From Catalinimonas alkaloidigena (GTDB lineage Bacteria > Bacteroidota > Bacteroidia > Cytophagales > Cyclobacteriaceae), in NCBI RefSeq assembly GCF_029504655.1, contig NZ_JAQFIL010000001.1, positions 1,555,001 through 1,619,000 on the forward strand: 64,000 nt of DNA, written 5' to 3'. Made by a program: the position numbers and the translations under genes. Each line of letters starts with the position of its first letter. Position 1 is the stretch's first letter. Shown here one piece after another: positions 43,230 through 52,438 of this stretch. The notes below the pieces were generated by a model. That model did no database searches. It saw only the letters and a list, made by a program, of their open reading frames with translations, and was not told the origin of the DNA.

Positions 43230-43985
43230 TTAAGAATTAGGAATTTCTTCAATAGCATCTTTCATTACCTGCCAAACGTTGTTGGCAACAATTTCTTGGC
43301 CTTCGGCAGTAGGGTGGATGCCATCACCCTGATTTAACTCAGTTTCTCCCGCGACATTCTGCAACAGAAATGGAATTAGCATCACATTTTCTTCTTCAGC
43401 GATTGCGGGATAAAGTTTCTGAAAACGATTGGAGTATTCAGGTCCCATATTCGGAGGCACCATCATGCCTGCCAGTATGATTTTGGCATCAGCATTTGCC
43501 TCTTTTACTTTGGCAATCATTGAGCGTAAGTTACGGTTGGTTTCTTCAGTAGGAATACCTCTCAGGCCATCATTGGCACCCAGCTCCAGCACAAAAATGT
43601 CTATATCCTGCCGCTCAAGCACCCATTCCAGGCGAGAATCTCCGCTGGCCGTTGTTTCTCCACTCAGGCCTGCATTCACTACCTGATAGTCCAGATTCAA
43701 TGAATCCAGTTTTTTCTGAATTAGAGCAGGAAATGCCTGCTCGGGTTCCAGACCATAACCAGCAGTCAGACTGTTTCCAAAAAACAGAATAACTTTCTTA
43801 TCCTCGCTTTTTGTTGTATTTTCAACATTTTCCTGGGCTGTATTCTCAGTATCTGTGGTTGAATCTGCCGTACTTTGTTCCTGTTTCTGTCCACAGGAAA
43901 ACAGCATGAGGGAAATGGCCGTACTCAATAAGAGGGTGCTGAAATTCCTGGGTATACAATAATATCTCAAGCTTTTTGTCATCAT
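43230..43985 (-). CDS. tesA: TesA-like GDSL lipase/arylesterase, lipoprotein
   Basis: 251 residues from MMTKSLRYYCIPRNFSTLLL (43985), chosen because a lipoprotein signal follows (AISLMLFSC). The frame is open for 43 more codons upstream, but that part is not family-like and would overlap the divergent ABC gene. GDSL blocks: ILFFGNSLTAGYGLEPEQ (catalytic Ser), NAGLSGETTASGDSRLEW, FVLELGANDGLRGIPTEE and DGIHPTAEGQEIVANN (Asp, His). Thioesterase/esterase of the envelope. It is divergent from a ybbA/ybbP-like pair, as tesA is in E. coli. Confidence 0.9.
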   Translation of the reverse strand: MMTKSLRYYCIPRNFSTLLLSTAISLMLFSCGQKQEQSTADSTTDTENTAQENVENTTKSEDKKVILFFGNSLTAGYGLEPEQAFPALIQKKLDSLNLDYQVVNAGLSGETTASGDSRLEWVLERQDIDIFVLELGANDGLRGIPTEETNRNLRSMIAKVKEANADAKIILAGMMVPPNMGPEYSNRFQKLYPAIAEEENVMLIPFLLQNVAGETELNQGDGIHPTAEGQEIVANNVWQVMKDAIEEIPNS

Positions 43986-44079
43986 AAGTAAAAGGACTTT
44001 ACGAGCTAGTAATAATTTTTGTTCTGATAACTTATACGGCGCTACAATAGTTAAATCTCGCAAATAAGCATAATATTTT

Positions 44080-44796
44080 ATGTCATCAATTCTGAAAGTA
44101 AAAAACCTTAGCAAGACCTACCGCAGTGGTGATCATCAACTGACTGTATTGGATCAAGTCAATCTGGAAATTAAAAAGGGTGATACCTGCGCTATCGTAG
44201 GGCCTTCCGGTAGTGGAAAGACCACACTATTAGGCCTATGTGCCGGCCTGGACCGTGCCAGCTCAGGCTCTGTCATTCTTAATGAAATAACATTAGATAA
44301 GCTCAATGAAGATCAGCGAGCAGAAGTAAGAGGAAAATATGTAGGCTTTATCTTTCAGAATTTTAACCTGATGCCTACCCTTACGGCTCTGGAAAATGTA
44401 ATGGTTCCTCTGGAGCTTCGCGGTGAAAAAAACGCAGGTAAAATCGCGATTGACTTATTAGACAAAGTAGGACTTGCTGCCCGAAAAGATCATTTTCCAA
44501 CACAACTTTCCGGGGGAGAGCAGCAGCGTGTTTCTATTGCCAGGGCTTTCTCCAACAGCCCGGCTATCCTATTTGCTGATGAACCTACCGGTAACCTGGA
44601 TGAAGAGACCGGCCAGCATATAGAGCAACTGATATTTGAACTGAATCGGGATGCGGGCACCACACTAGTGCTGGTAACTCATGATATGAGCCTTGCCCGT
44701 AAAACGCAGCAGATTGTGAGTATTAAAGGGGGCAAGATAGTAGAGAATAGTCTGCACGCCCAGCCGCAGGAAATAGATCAGTTGAAAGAAAAATAG
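44080..44796 (+). CDS. ybbA: ABC transporter ATPase, YbbA/LolD type
   Basis: 238 residues. Walker [13 protein letters not shown]-loop [19 protein letters not shown], signature [15 protein letters not shown], Walker [17 protein letters not shown] and the H-switch VLVTHDM. The sequence is of the MacB/LolD/YbbA class, which drives FtsX-type permeases in envelope lipid or lipoprotein work. Ten bp upstream of the permease gene, so they form one unit, with the esterase divergent on the other side. Confidence 0.95.
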   Translation: MSSILKVKNLSKTYRSGDHQLTVLDQVNLEIKKGDTCAIVGPSGSGKTTLLGLCAGLDRASSGSVILNEITLDKLNEDQRAEVRGKYVGFIFQNFNLMPTLTALENVMVPLELRGEKNAGKIAIDLLDKVGLAARKDHFPTQLSGGEQQRVSIARAFSNSPAILFADEPTGNLDEETGQHIEQLIFELNRDAGTTLVLVTHDMSLARKTQQIVSIKGGKIVENSLHAQPQEIDQLKEK

Positions 44797-44805
44797 CCTT
44801 ACCTT

Positions 44806-47349
44806 ATGAACGAGCAAAAGCCCAGTTTTTCCTGGATATTAAAAATGGCATGGCGGGATAGCCGTAAAAACCGTTCAAGACTACTGCTATTCATCAGTAG
44901 TATTGTGTTGGGGATTGCGGCATTGGTAGCCATCAACTCTTTCAGCGATAACCTGCAACAGGATATTGAGGGAGAAGCTAAAGCCCTGCTGGGTGCAGAT
45001 CTGGTGGTGGAAAGCCGCCAGCCTATCCCTGACTCTACAGTTCAGTTTTTTGATGCATTGGATGCGGAACAGTCTCGCGAAGTTAGTTTTGCTTCTATGG
45101 TACTTTTTCCCAAAAATGATGGTACCCGCTTAGTGCAGGTAAGGGCTTTGGAAGGTGAGTATCCGTACTACGGAGATATAGAAACTGAACCACTCTCTGC
45201 CAGCAGGGAGTTTCGCGGTCAACTGAAGGCCCTGGCAGACAATACTTTGATGCTACAGTACGATGCTGAGCCAGGCGATTCTATCAAAGTAGGAGAGCTT
45301 TCTTTTTTGTTGGAGGGAAGAATCAATAAGGTACCTGGGCAGCCGGGAATTACTGCTACTGTGGCGCCTCCGGTTTACATTCCAATGGAATACCTGGAAG
45401 AAACAGGTTTGTTGCAGAAAGGCAGTAGGCTCAATTATAAATTATATCTAAAATTTCCTGATGGTACAGATGTTACGGCTTTGCTGGATGAAACAATTGA
45501 GCCATTTCTGGATAAAGCGGATCTCAGATTTGATGATGTAGAAGAGCGTAAGGAGGAGATAGGAGAGACTTATGAAAACTTGACCGGATTTCTCAACCTG
45601 GTAGCTTTTGTCGCACTTTTACTGGGCTGTATAGGGGTTGCCAGTGCTGTACACATTTATGTGCGTGAGAAGCTGCTTTCCGTGGCTATTCTGAGATGCC
45701 TGGGAGGTAAAGGGAAGTATGGGTTCGGGATTTACCTTATTCAAATCGTTATCATGGGGCTGTTGGGCTCTATACTCGGAGCAGCCTTGGGAGCAAGCAT
45801 CCAATTTGTATTGCCTGAGATATTTGCAGGGCTATTGCCAGTAGAAGTGAATCTTTCCATTTCCTGGCCAGCTATCATCCAGGGTGTACTTATCGGTTTG
45901 ATCATTTCCATTCTCTTTGCGCTTTTACCCCTCATTTCTATACGAAAAATTTCTCCATTACGTACCATCCGGGCATCTCATGAGGAAAGTGAGGGGAGTG
46001 ACCCATTACAATTAATCATCATCGGGCTAGTAGTGGTATTCGTAGGAATTTTCTCCTATTTCCAGTTAGGAGAATGGGATAAGGCCGCACTGTTTACCTT
46101 GGGAGTTGTCGTTGCCTTTTTGCTCCTGGGAGGTATCGCTAAGCTGATGATGTGGGCAGTGAAAAAATATTTTCCTACCACCTGGCACTATGTATGGCGG
46201 CAAAGTCTTTCAAACCTTTATCGTCCAAATAATCAGACCCTGATTTTGATTGTCACGATCGGTTTAGGAACGGCGCTGATCAGTACGCTATTCTTCGTAC
46301 AGAACCTGTTATTAGAAAAAGTTGAGCTGACTGCTAAAGAAGATCAACCAAACATGGTACTTTTTGATATACAGGACGATCAGGAAGAATCTCTGGTAGA
46401 CCTTACCCGCAATTATGATCTACCGATATTACAGCGAGTGCCGATTGTTTCTATGCGTATGCATGCCATCAAAGGTATGACAATACCTGAAATCCGAGAA
46501 GATACTTCGCAGCACATCAGGGGCTGGGTTTTGAACCGTGAGTACAGAGTCACATACCGAGATAGTCTTACTGACTCAGAAACTATCACGAAAGGAAAAT
46601 GGAGAGGTGAAGTAAAGTCTCCTCAAGATACGGTATGGGTTTCTCTGGAAGATGACATCGCTGAAGATATGAAAGTGGACATAGGAGATAAGGTGACATT
46701 CAATGTGCAGGGCGCAATTATTGAAACCTACGTGGGAAGTATCCGGGAAGTAGACTGGCAGCGGGTACAGACCAATTTTCTGGTTGTGTTTCCCCGGGGT
46801 GTTTTGGAACAAGCGCCTAAATTTCATGTATTGATTACCCGGGTAGAGTCTAATCAAAAGGCAGCCACTTTCCAGCAGGCAGTGGTCAAGTCGTATCCCA
46901 ATGTTTCTGTTATAGACCTGCAATTGATCTTAAAGACAATTGATGAGATTGTAAGTAAAGTCTCGTTCGTAATTCGGTTTATGGCCTTTTTCAGTATCAT
47001 TACAGGGATTATCGTGCTGATAGGTTCAGTGATCATCAGCAAGTTCCAGCGCATACAGGAAAGTGTACTGCTCAGAACGATTGGTGCGAGTCGCAGACAG
47101 ATTTTGAATATTAATGCACTGGAATATTTTTTCCTGGGTAGTCTGGCTACATTTACCGGGGTGATCATCGCCCTGATTGCCAGTTGGGTGCTGGCACAAT
47201 TCAGCTTTGAAACCCCCTTTTCACCTACTATACTTCCAGTAGTACTTACTTATTTTATTATCACGAGCTTAACCGTGCTGATTGGACTTTCCAACAGCAG
47301 AGAGATTGTCAATAATCCTCCCCTGGAAGTGTTGAGGAAAGAAGTATAA
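44806..47349 (+). CDS. ybbP: FtsX-type ABC permease, YbbP-like
   Basis: 847 residues. An N-terminal span (RLLLFISSIVLGIAALVAIN) is followed by a periplasmic part, then the first FtsX core (LVAFVALLLGCIGVASAVHI, LIQIVIMGLLGSILGAALGA, VLIGLIISILFALLPLISI). Another pair of spans (LIIIGLVVVFVGIFSYFQLG, AALFTLGVVVAFLLLGGIAK) precedes a large periplasmic part and a second FtsX core (FSIITGIIVLIGSVIISKFQ, SLATFTGVIIALIASWVLAQ). The length, layout and pairing with the ATPase match YbbP. Role in the envelope, substrate unknown. An intrinsic terminator follows 25 bp after the stop. Confidence 0.93.
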   Translation: MNEQKPSFSWILKMAWRDSRKNRSRLLLFISSIVLGIAALVAINSFSDNLQQDIEGEAKALLGADLVVESRQPIPDSTVQFFDALDAEQSREVSFASMVLFPKNDGTRLVQVRALEGEYPYYGDIETEPLSASREFRGQLKALADNTLMLQYDAEPGDSIKVGELSFLLEGRINKVPGQPGITATVAPPVYIPMEYLEETGLLQKGSRLNYKLYLKFPDGTDVTALLDETIEPFLDKADLRFDDVEERKEEIGETYENLTGFLNLVAFVALLLGCIGVASAVHIYVREKLLSVAILRCLGGKGKYGFGIYLIQIVIMGLLGSILGAALGASIQFVLPEIFAGLLPVEVNLSISWPAIIQGVLIGLIISILFALLPLISIRKISPLRTIRASHEESEGSDPLQLIIIGLVVVFVGIFSYFQLGEWDKAALFTLGVVVAFLLLGGIAKLMMWAVKKYFPTTWHYVWRQSLSNLYRPNNQTLILIVTIGLGTALISTLFFVQNLLLEKVELTAKEDQPNMVLFDIQDDQEESLVDLTRNYDLPILQRVPIVSMRMHAIKGMTIPEIREDTSQHIRGWVLNREYRVTYRDSLTDSETITKGKWRGEVKSPQDTVWVSLEDDIAEDMKVDIGDKVTFNVQGAIIETYVGSIREVDWQRVQTNFLVVFPRGVLEQAPKFHVLITRVESNQKAATFQQAVVKSYPNVSVIDLQLILKTIDEIVSKVSFVIRFMAFFSIITGIIVLIGSVIISKFQRIQESVLLRTIGASRRQILNINALEYFFLGSLATFTGVIIALIASWVLAQFSFETPFSPTILPVVLTYFIITSLTVLIGLSNSREIVNNPPLEVLRKEV

Positions 47350-47373
47350 AGAATTGTAAAAGATCATTTGATA

Positions 47374-47406
47374 AATAGTGGGAGCTAATTCCCACTATTC
47401 TTTTTT
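47374..47406 (+). terminator. Intrinsic terminator of the ybbA-ybbP-like unit
   Basis: Perfect 10-bp stem 47374-47383 / 47390-47399 (aatagtggga with tcccactatt), 6-nt loop, then c and tttttt to 47406. It serves the + strand unit and lies just before the end of the convergent amidohydrolase gene. Confidence 0.85.
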
Positions 47407-47418
47407 GCTGAAGCTGAT

Positions 47419-49014
47419 TTATTCTCCTGCTCCAGGTTGGGCAAGTTCATTGATTCCTTCTTTCTCCTTGGCCTCATCCACAATGGCTTTTACATCAGCG
47501 AGTAGTTGCTTGGCATCATACACCACGCCATCTTTAATGGTATATTTTACACCTCCTACGCGTTCTACTTCATTGTTGTCATTCAGTTTGACTGCGCCTG
47601 TTCCATACAGCACTTTCAGATTGGCCAATGGGTTTTCTTCTACTAATATCATATCAGCAAGCTTGCCCACCTCAAGGGAGCCAATCTCATCTGCTCTACC
47701 CAAAGCTTCTGCTCCTTTGAGCGTTGCTGCCCTGATCACTTCCAGCGGATGAAACCCTGTCTCTCTAAGCAATTCAAGCTCCCGGATGTAAGCGAATCCA
47801 TAAGTCTGGTAGATAAAGCCCGAGTCGGAACCAGTGGTTACTCTTCCTCCACGATTTTTGTATTCGTTGACAAAAGTCATCCACAACTGATAGTTTTTTT
47901 TCCAGTTCACTTCCTGTTCAGTGCCCCAGTCATGCCAATGTGATCCATGTGAAATTCGGCTGGGTTCAAAGAAACTCCAGAGTGAGGGAAGAGTATAATC
48001 CTGATGCCACTCCGCTGTACGGGCACGCATGAGGTCACGGTTGGCTTCGTAAATATTAAATGTAGGATCAAGGGTAAAGTCCAGAGCAATGAGTTCATCC
48101 ATGACAGCATTCCATTTTTGAGAATAAGGTTCAGCGGCCTGCTCCCAAAGCTTACCGGCTTCTCCAAAACGATCTTGCTCATTCTGGTAATTATAATCTG
48201 CCGGGTAATCCTGTATGGTTCTATCCGTAAATAAGGCTTCCGGCAGCCCATACCAATGCTCCATACTTGTCAGCCCCATACGTGCGGAATGGAGCACATT
48301 AAGCCAGGCTACGTTGAGTTGAGCATGGTGACAGGCAGACCTTAGCTGATACTTTTTGGCTTCATCCAAAGCTGCTTCCATAATATTGGGGCGGGCACCG
48401 AAAAACTTGATGCCATCAGCGCCTTCTTCAGCGATGGATTGTACCCAAGCACGAGCTTCTTCCGGTGAATTTACACCATTTTCCAGTCCTTGTCCAAAGT
48501 AAGAATAAGCTTCTATTCGGGGTGCGGTGATCTGATTACTATTGCTTTTCGCTTTCTGATCTAGTACCCACTCCAGACCATTACCGCATGAAGGATCACG
48601 AATGGTGGTAATGCCGTGGGCCATCCACAGCTTAAATACATATTCGGCAGGCGTACCTTGCCCGGAACCACCGATGTGACCATGCATATCAATAAATCCA
48701 GGAAGTAAGTACATGCCATTGGCATCTATCTCCTTTGATCCTTCAATCGCTTCAGGTCGCTTGTCTTTATTTATCTTTACTCCGGGGTAGCCCACAGTTC
48801 TGATCGCAGTGATACGATTATTTTCAACCACTACATCTACTGGTCCTATGGGAGGAGAGCCAGCACCATTGATTAATGTAGCGCCGCGAATAATTAATTG
48901 CTTAAAAGGACCCTCTCCCTCAGTTCTTTCTGGGGCCCTTGGGACTTCATCTTGTGCCAGTAATACAGCAGAATAAAACAGAAACAAAAGGGATAGAACT
49001 GGTCTGGGTGTCAT
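47419..49014 (-). CDS. Secreted amidohydrolase
   Basis: 531 residues from MTPRPVLSLLFLFYSAVLLA (49014), where a signal peptide ends in LAQ; the frame stays open upstream. The metal-dependent hydrolase motifs are there: GFIDMHGHIGGSGQG (HxH), SACHHAQLNVAWL, LTSMEHWYG and TTGSDSGFIYQTYG (Asp). N- and C-terminal strands form the usual beta-sandwich (LIIRGATLINGAGSPPIGPV, EVGKLADMILVEENPLANLK). Imidazolonepropionase/prolidase-like export amidohydrolases act on cyclic amides or dipeptides; the substrate here is unknown. Confidence 0.92.
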   Translation of the reverse strand: MTPRPVLSLLFLFYSAVLLAQDEVPRAPERTEGEGPFKQLIIRGATLINGAGSPPIGPVDVVVENNRITAIRTVGYPGVKINKDKRPEAIEGSKEIDANGMYLLPGFIDMHGHIGGSGQGTPAEYVFKLWMAHGITTIRDPSCGNGLEWVLDQKAKSNSNQITAPRIEAYSYFGQGLENGVNSPEEARAWVQSIAEEGADGIKFFGARPNIMEAALDEAKKYQLRSACHHAQLNVAWLNVLHSARMGLTSMEHWYGLPEALFTDRTIQDYPADYNYQNEQDRFGEAGKLWEQAAEPYSQKWNAVMDELIALDFTLDPTFNIYEANRDLMRARTAEWHQDYTLPSLWSFFEPSRISHGSHWHDWGTEQEVNWKKNYQLWMTFVNEYKNRGGRVTTGSDSGFIYQTYGFAYIRELELLRETGFHPLEVIRAATLKGAEALGRADEIGSLEVGKLADMILVEENPLANLKVLYGTGAVKLNDNNEVERVGGVKYTIKDGVVYDAKQLLADVKAIVDEAKEKEGINELAQPGAGE

Positions 49015-49081
49015 CGGGCTTAAGCTAGGTTCAGGTAAGCTACTATGATACTCCAAAAAGTAAAAACATACAAGCCATAAT

Positions 49082-49112
49082 AAAAAAGAGCTACTCATTA
49101 AGAGTAGCTCTT
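49082..49112 (-). terminator. Intrinsic terminator downstream of the H1-like gene
   Basis: Perfect 10-bp stem 49086-49095 / 49103-49112 (aagagctact with agtagctctt). Read on the minus strand a run of T follows. It is about 180 bp past the stop of the H1-like gene, whose transcript it most likely ends, and it protects the amidohydrolase gene from read-through. Confidence 0.75.
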
Positions 49113-49290
49113 GATGTATTTCTTAGTCGCAATATGTTTATTATAGCGATCAAAAAAAGCTAACCATCTACACGTCATTTTTTTGGGAGGACTCCCAGAC
49201 TTTTAAGTCATCAAAGAGAAGAATTGAATAGAAAAAGGTAGGAAAGCATGTAAGGATGGGGTCTATCTTTTGATCAGAAATAAACCTGCA

Positions 49291-49701
49291 TTAGAAGCTA
49301 GCCAAAGCTTTATCAAGATCGTCAACCAGTTTCTTGGAAACTTTTTTAGGACTATCTTTTCTTACTTCTTTCAATAAATCAGCTGCCTGGCTTCCATACT
49401 GTACCAAGCCATCCGGATTCTTATCATAGTTGTAACTTCCTATACACCATTCAAGTTTCTCCTGAATTTCTTTGTATTTTTCACCATCTAATTTTTGAAA
49501 TTTAGCAGCAGCATCTTTGCAGGCTTTTTCAAGCTTTACTGCGGGATCTACTTTGGCAGCCGCTTTTTTTGCTGGTGCAGCCTTCTTAGCAGGAGCAGCT
49601 TTTTTGGTAGCAGCAGGACTTTTTGCAGTAGCTGCAGCCTTCTTTGGAGCTGTCTCTTTTTTCGCTGTAGTAGAGTTTGTGGTCTTTGTGGTTTTAGCCA
49701 T
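49291..49701 (-). CDS. Histone H1-like lysine/alanine-rich DNA-binding protein
   Basis: 136 residues. The first ~50 residues are Lys, Ala, Pro and Thr repeats (KETAPKKAAATAKSPAATKK, APAKKAAPAKKAAAK), as in H1-like tails of bacterial histone-type proteins (Hc1/Hc2, AlgP). The rest is a folded helical domain (DPAVKLEKACKDAAAKFQKL, KYKEIQEKLEWCIGSYNYDK, VSKKLVDDLDKALASF). Such proteins bind and condense DNA without sequence preference. The tail repeat (APAKKA) could vary in number between strains. Confidence 0.85.
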   Translation of the reverse strand: MAKTTKTTNSTTAKKETAPKKAAATAKSPAATKKAAPAKKAAPAKKAAAKVDPAVKLEKACKDAAAKFQKLDGEKYKEIQEKLEWCIGSYNYDKNPDGLVQYGSQAADLLKEVRKDSPKKVSKKLVDDLDKALASF

Positions 49702-49719
49702 TGTAAAACGGATTTAAGT

Positions 49720-49751
49720 CAAACATTACTGTTGTTAAGTGATGTCCCAAA
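49720..49751 (-). promoter_or_regulatory. Candidate promoter of the H1-like gene
   Basis: Read on the minus strand, TTTG at 49751-49748 is followed by 19 bp and then TAATGTTTG at 49728-49720, near the Bacteroidota -33 TTTG / -7 TAnnTTTG form but with one extra base in the -7 box. It ends 18 bp before the ATG at 49701. Confidence 0.35.
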
Positions 49752-50174
49752 TTTAGAGAAAAATATGTTGAAAATTGCAACACTTACTTTACTTAAACTA
49801 CTTGAAAATCAGGCAGATTGTTATCATTTAAGCAATATTTTAAGTCTCCAATGATTATATGTTTTCAAGCTAATATCCATATTTGTTGGCATTTTGATAC
49901 CATATATATACTGCATTTACAGGAGCATCAAAATAAAGCATATTTTGTTCTCTTTTTTTTAAAAAATGATATTAAAGATATAAGTCATTTATACTGAATA
50001 ACTTAGCTTTTTCCCTGTAATAAATTTTTAAAAAAATGATAATTTTTTTGATAGTTGGTAAAGAATGAGTCAATAATTTAGCTTTTTACTTAGCATGTAG
50101 ATGAAAGTCTGGCGACATCATCTCCCTTAGATATTTTTTTTGTTGGCTAATCTGACTGATTCTTAGCATCAACA
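49752..50174. other. AT-rich intergenic region, about 420 bp
   Basis: Long A and T runs, no gene seen on either strand. It lies upstream of the H1-like gene and at the 3' end of the oxidoreductase gene, without an obvious terminator for the latter. Confidence 0.5.
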
Positions 50175-51299
50175 TCAGAACGCTAGGTCACTCAGCATAA
50201 CTTTTTCACCAGTATCTATAGATTCCAGAATTGCCTCAATAATCTGCACGTCACGCTTTCCCATTTCACCTGGCACAGGTGTTTTTCTGTCATTGAGAAT
50301 ACAATCAGCAAAATCATCCATTTGCAAAGCCTGCTGATTAACCTGAGGATACACTATAGGACCATTACTACTACTACCTTTTATACCGCCGTAGGGTGAA
50401 AACGGATCAAGTTCAAACCATCCGCTTTCACAGGAAGCATACAGTCTGTTTGTACGTGCATTATGACTTGTTTGTAAGTTGGCCACTGTTCCACCGGGAA
50501 ACTCAAACTGAAAAGTAACGGTTTCGTCGACTTCTTTGAATTTCTCTGGTTTAGTTTTGAACTCCTGGGCTCGTACGTAAAGAGGATTCTCACCTACCGT
50601 ATAGATTACTCCCTGTATGGCATACACTCCCATATTACCAAGTGCACCAGTTCCGGCAAGTTCTTTCTTAAGTCTCCACTGGTCCCAGTTATCTCCCATC
50701 AGGTAGCCTGCGCCGCAGTCAATAAACATAATATTTCCCATTACATTATTCTGGCCCAGGCGCATGATTTCCTGATTATGAGGTTCAAAATGTAGTCGGT
50801 AACCAATAGATAATTTTACATTGGCTCTCTCACAGGCATTTATCATTTGCTGGCATTCTTCTGAGGTGATAGCCATAGGCTTTTCACAAATGACATGTTT
50901 ACCTGCCTGGGCAGCACGAACGGTATATTCGGCATGCATGGCATTGGGCAGCACCACATATATTATATCTATATCTTCATTGTCTGCTATGTTGTCAAAG
51001 TTTTCATAGTTGTAGATATTTTTCTCAGGTAGGTTGTACTTTTCTGCCCAAACTTTTTCTTTGGCGGGCGTACCCGTCACAACTCCGGACAAATAGCAAT
51101 TCTTGGTTTCCTGTAGTGCAGGAGCTAACTGTCCTGTACTGTAATTTCCTAATCCTACTAAGGCTACCCCCAATTTTCTATCTTGATTAACCTTCCGGAA
51201 AGATGAAGCGAAAGTTGTTTGAGGAGTGAGGCCAAGACCTCCAATACCGGCGGTTAGTGTTTTATTAAAATTACGTCGGCTGATCTTGTGGTTTTTCAT
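50175..51299 (-). CDS. Gfo/Idh/MocA family oxidoreductase, Tat-exported
   Basis: 374 residues. A twin-arginine signal opens the protein (SRRNFNKTLTAGIGGLGL), so it is likely folded with its cofactor and sent to the periplasm. The Rossmann domain has LGVALVGLGNYSTGQLAPAL, and the family marks are VVLPNAMHAEYTVRAAQAGK and HVICEKPMAITSEECQQMI (EKP). The C-terminal domain (FEFPGGTVANLQTSHNARTN, VYPQVNQQALQMDDFADCIL) closes the active site. Reduces or oxidises a sugar or related ring; the substrate cannot be told. Monocistronic. Confidence 0.93.
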   Translation of the reverse strand: MKNHKISRRNFNKTLTAGIGGLGLTPQTTFASSFRKVNQDRKLGVALVGLGNYSTGQLAPALQETKNCYLSGVVTGTPAKEKVWAEKYNLPEKNIYNYENFDNIADNEDIDIIYVVLPNAMHAEYTVRAAQAGKHVICEKPMAITSEECQQMINACERANVKLSIGYRLHFEPHNQEIMRLGQNNVMGNIMFIDCGAGYLMGDNWDQWRLKKELAGTGALGNMGVYAIQGVIYTVGENPLYVRAQEFKTKPEKFKEVDETVTFQFEFPGGTVANLQTSHNARTNRLYASCESGWFELDPFSPYGGIKGSSSNGPIVYPQVNQQALQMDDFADCILNDRKTPVPGEMGKRDVQIIEAILESIDTGEKVMLSDLAF

Positions 51300-51516
51300 T
51301 AGAGAGAAAAATTTAGTTTACCCTGACACAACTGTATTAATGGTTGCCAGTTTGAGAATTTAGCGCAATCATGTTTTAAATACTACAAAATTTTAAGATA
51401 GTAAAGCGAAATGGATTTTAAGTAGCGAACAGTATTTATTATGGTAGACCCTATAATTTTTCTGTACTTGGTTATAAGGCGAATATAAAGAGCATTAATC
51501 GCCACTATTGAGAAAT

Positions 51517-52438
51517 ATGCTGGTTCTATTCTTTTTTTCATATTGGTATATCGCATCGTAATTTACCTGACCAGATAGCAGATTTGGTTTTACGCAATGG
51601 TGATCTATGGGCTGGCAATTCTACCCAAATAAATGCTAAAGTGATTGCTATTGGAAATGAAGACAAACGCGCAATAGGTAATCAATTCAGAATCAAAGCG
51701 TTAATTGGAGATAGCAATAGTGTTTATGATTTAAAAACAAGTTTCGTAGTGCGATGCTTACTCAGCTGCATTAAATACGGCAAGGATTAGGAGAAATATT
51801 GGAGATGAACCGGGAAAGAAATCATAAAGGAAAATTCAGTGAGTTGACCGGAATCTTACCAAATGTGCATCATATGAGTGGCTAGTTGGAAGCTTTTGAA
51901 TGTTGTATGATGAAGGAAAGCTTATTAGCAGGATTTATACGTCAACAAGCCGAAAGGAGAATTTTGAGAAAAATGCAGAAGCAAGGCGCAGGAGACAAAT
52001 GGCTACGCATCGGTAGACTTAGATGGTGTATAGTGGATTTTTAGATTCATGTACGGCTGCTTTCTTTAAGCCATTTACAGATTAAGCGGAAGGTGCAGCC
52101 TTTTGTAACTGATCCTGATCAGATGTATGAATGGATATATAAAGCCCTCTTGAAGGAATTTATGTTGTAGTTTCTCCAGGAACCTTATATGATAAAAAAT
52201 CACAGTGCTGTTTTGCTGAGCGGAAGATAGCTTTAGCAGAAACGTCAATAGCTTAATCCATCAATGCGGTTATTTCTTCATCTGAAGAAAATACCAGAGG
52301 CACGCTGGAAGTGGTAAACTTGCTGACATGCTAGTGACTTAGCAGCACATCCTCAAGCCCATAACAATCAAAGATGAAAACGTCCTCATGATGATGGTAG
52401 GCGGAAAAGTAGATTACAAAAGAGGGAAAAACGAATAG
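51517..52438 (+). pseudogene. Decayed YtcJ-type amidohydrolase gene
   Basis: Pieces of one protein occur in the right order on the + strand. They are a signal-like start (MLVLFFFSYWYIAS, 51517), ADLVLRNGDLWAGNSTQINA followed by KVIAIGN and RIKALIGDSNSVYDL (near 51575-51740), QKQGAGDKWLRIG (about 52000), SCTAAFFKPFTD and VTDPDQMYEWIYKA (52040-52150), FAERKIALAETSIA and ISSSEENTRGTLEV (52220-52310), KLADMLV, and finally ITIKDENVLMMMVGGKVDYK to TAG at 52436. These match the N-terminus, middle and C-terminus of YtcJ-like amidohydrolases (about 540 residues). Several frameshifts and stops and large internal loss make it non-functional. Confidence 0.8.

Noticed and set aside
43986..44114. Longer start for the esterase, overlapping the ABC gene
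   Set aside because: The extra 43 codons are not family-like and would displace the lipoprotein signal.
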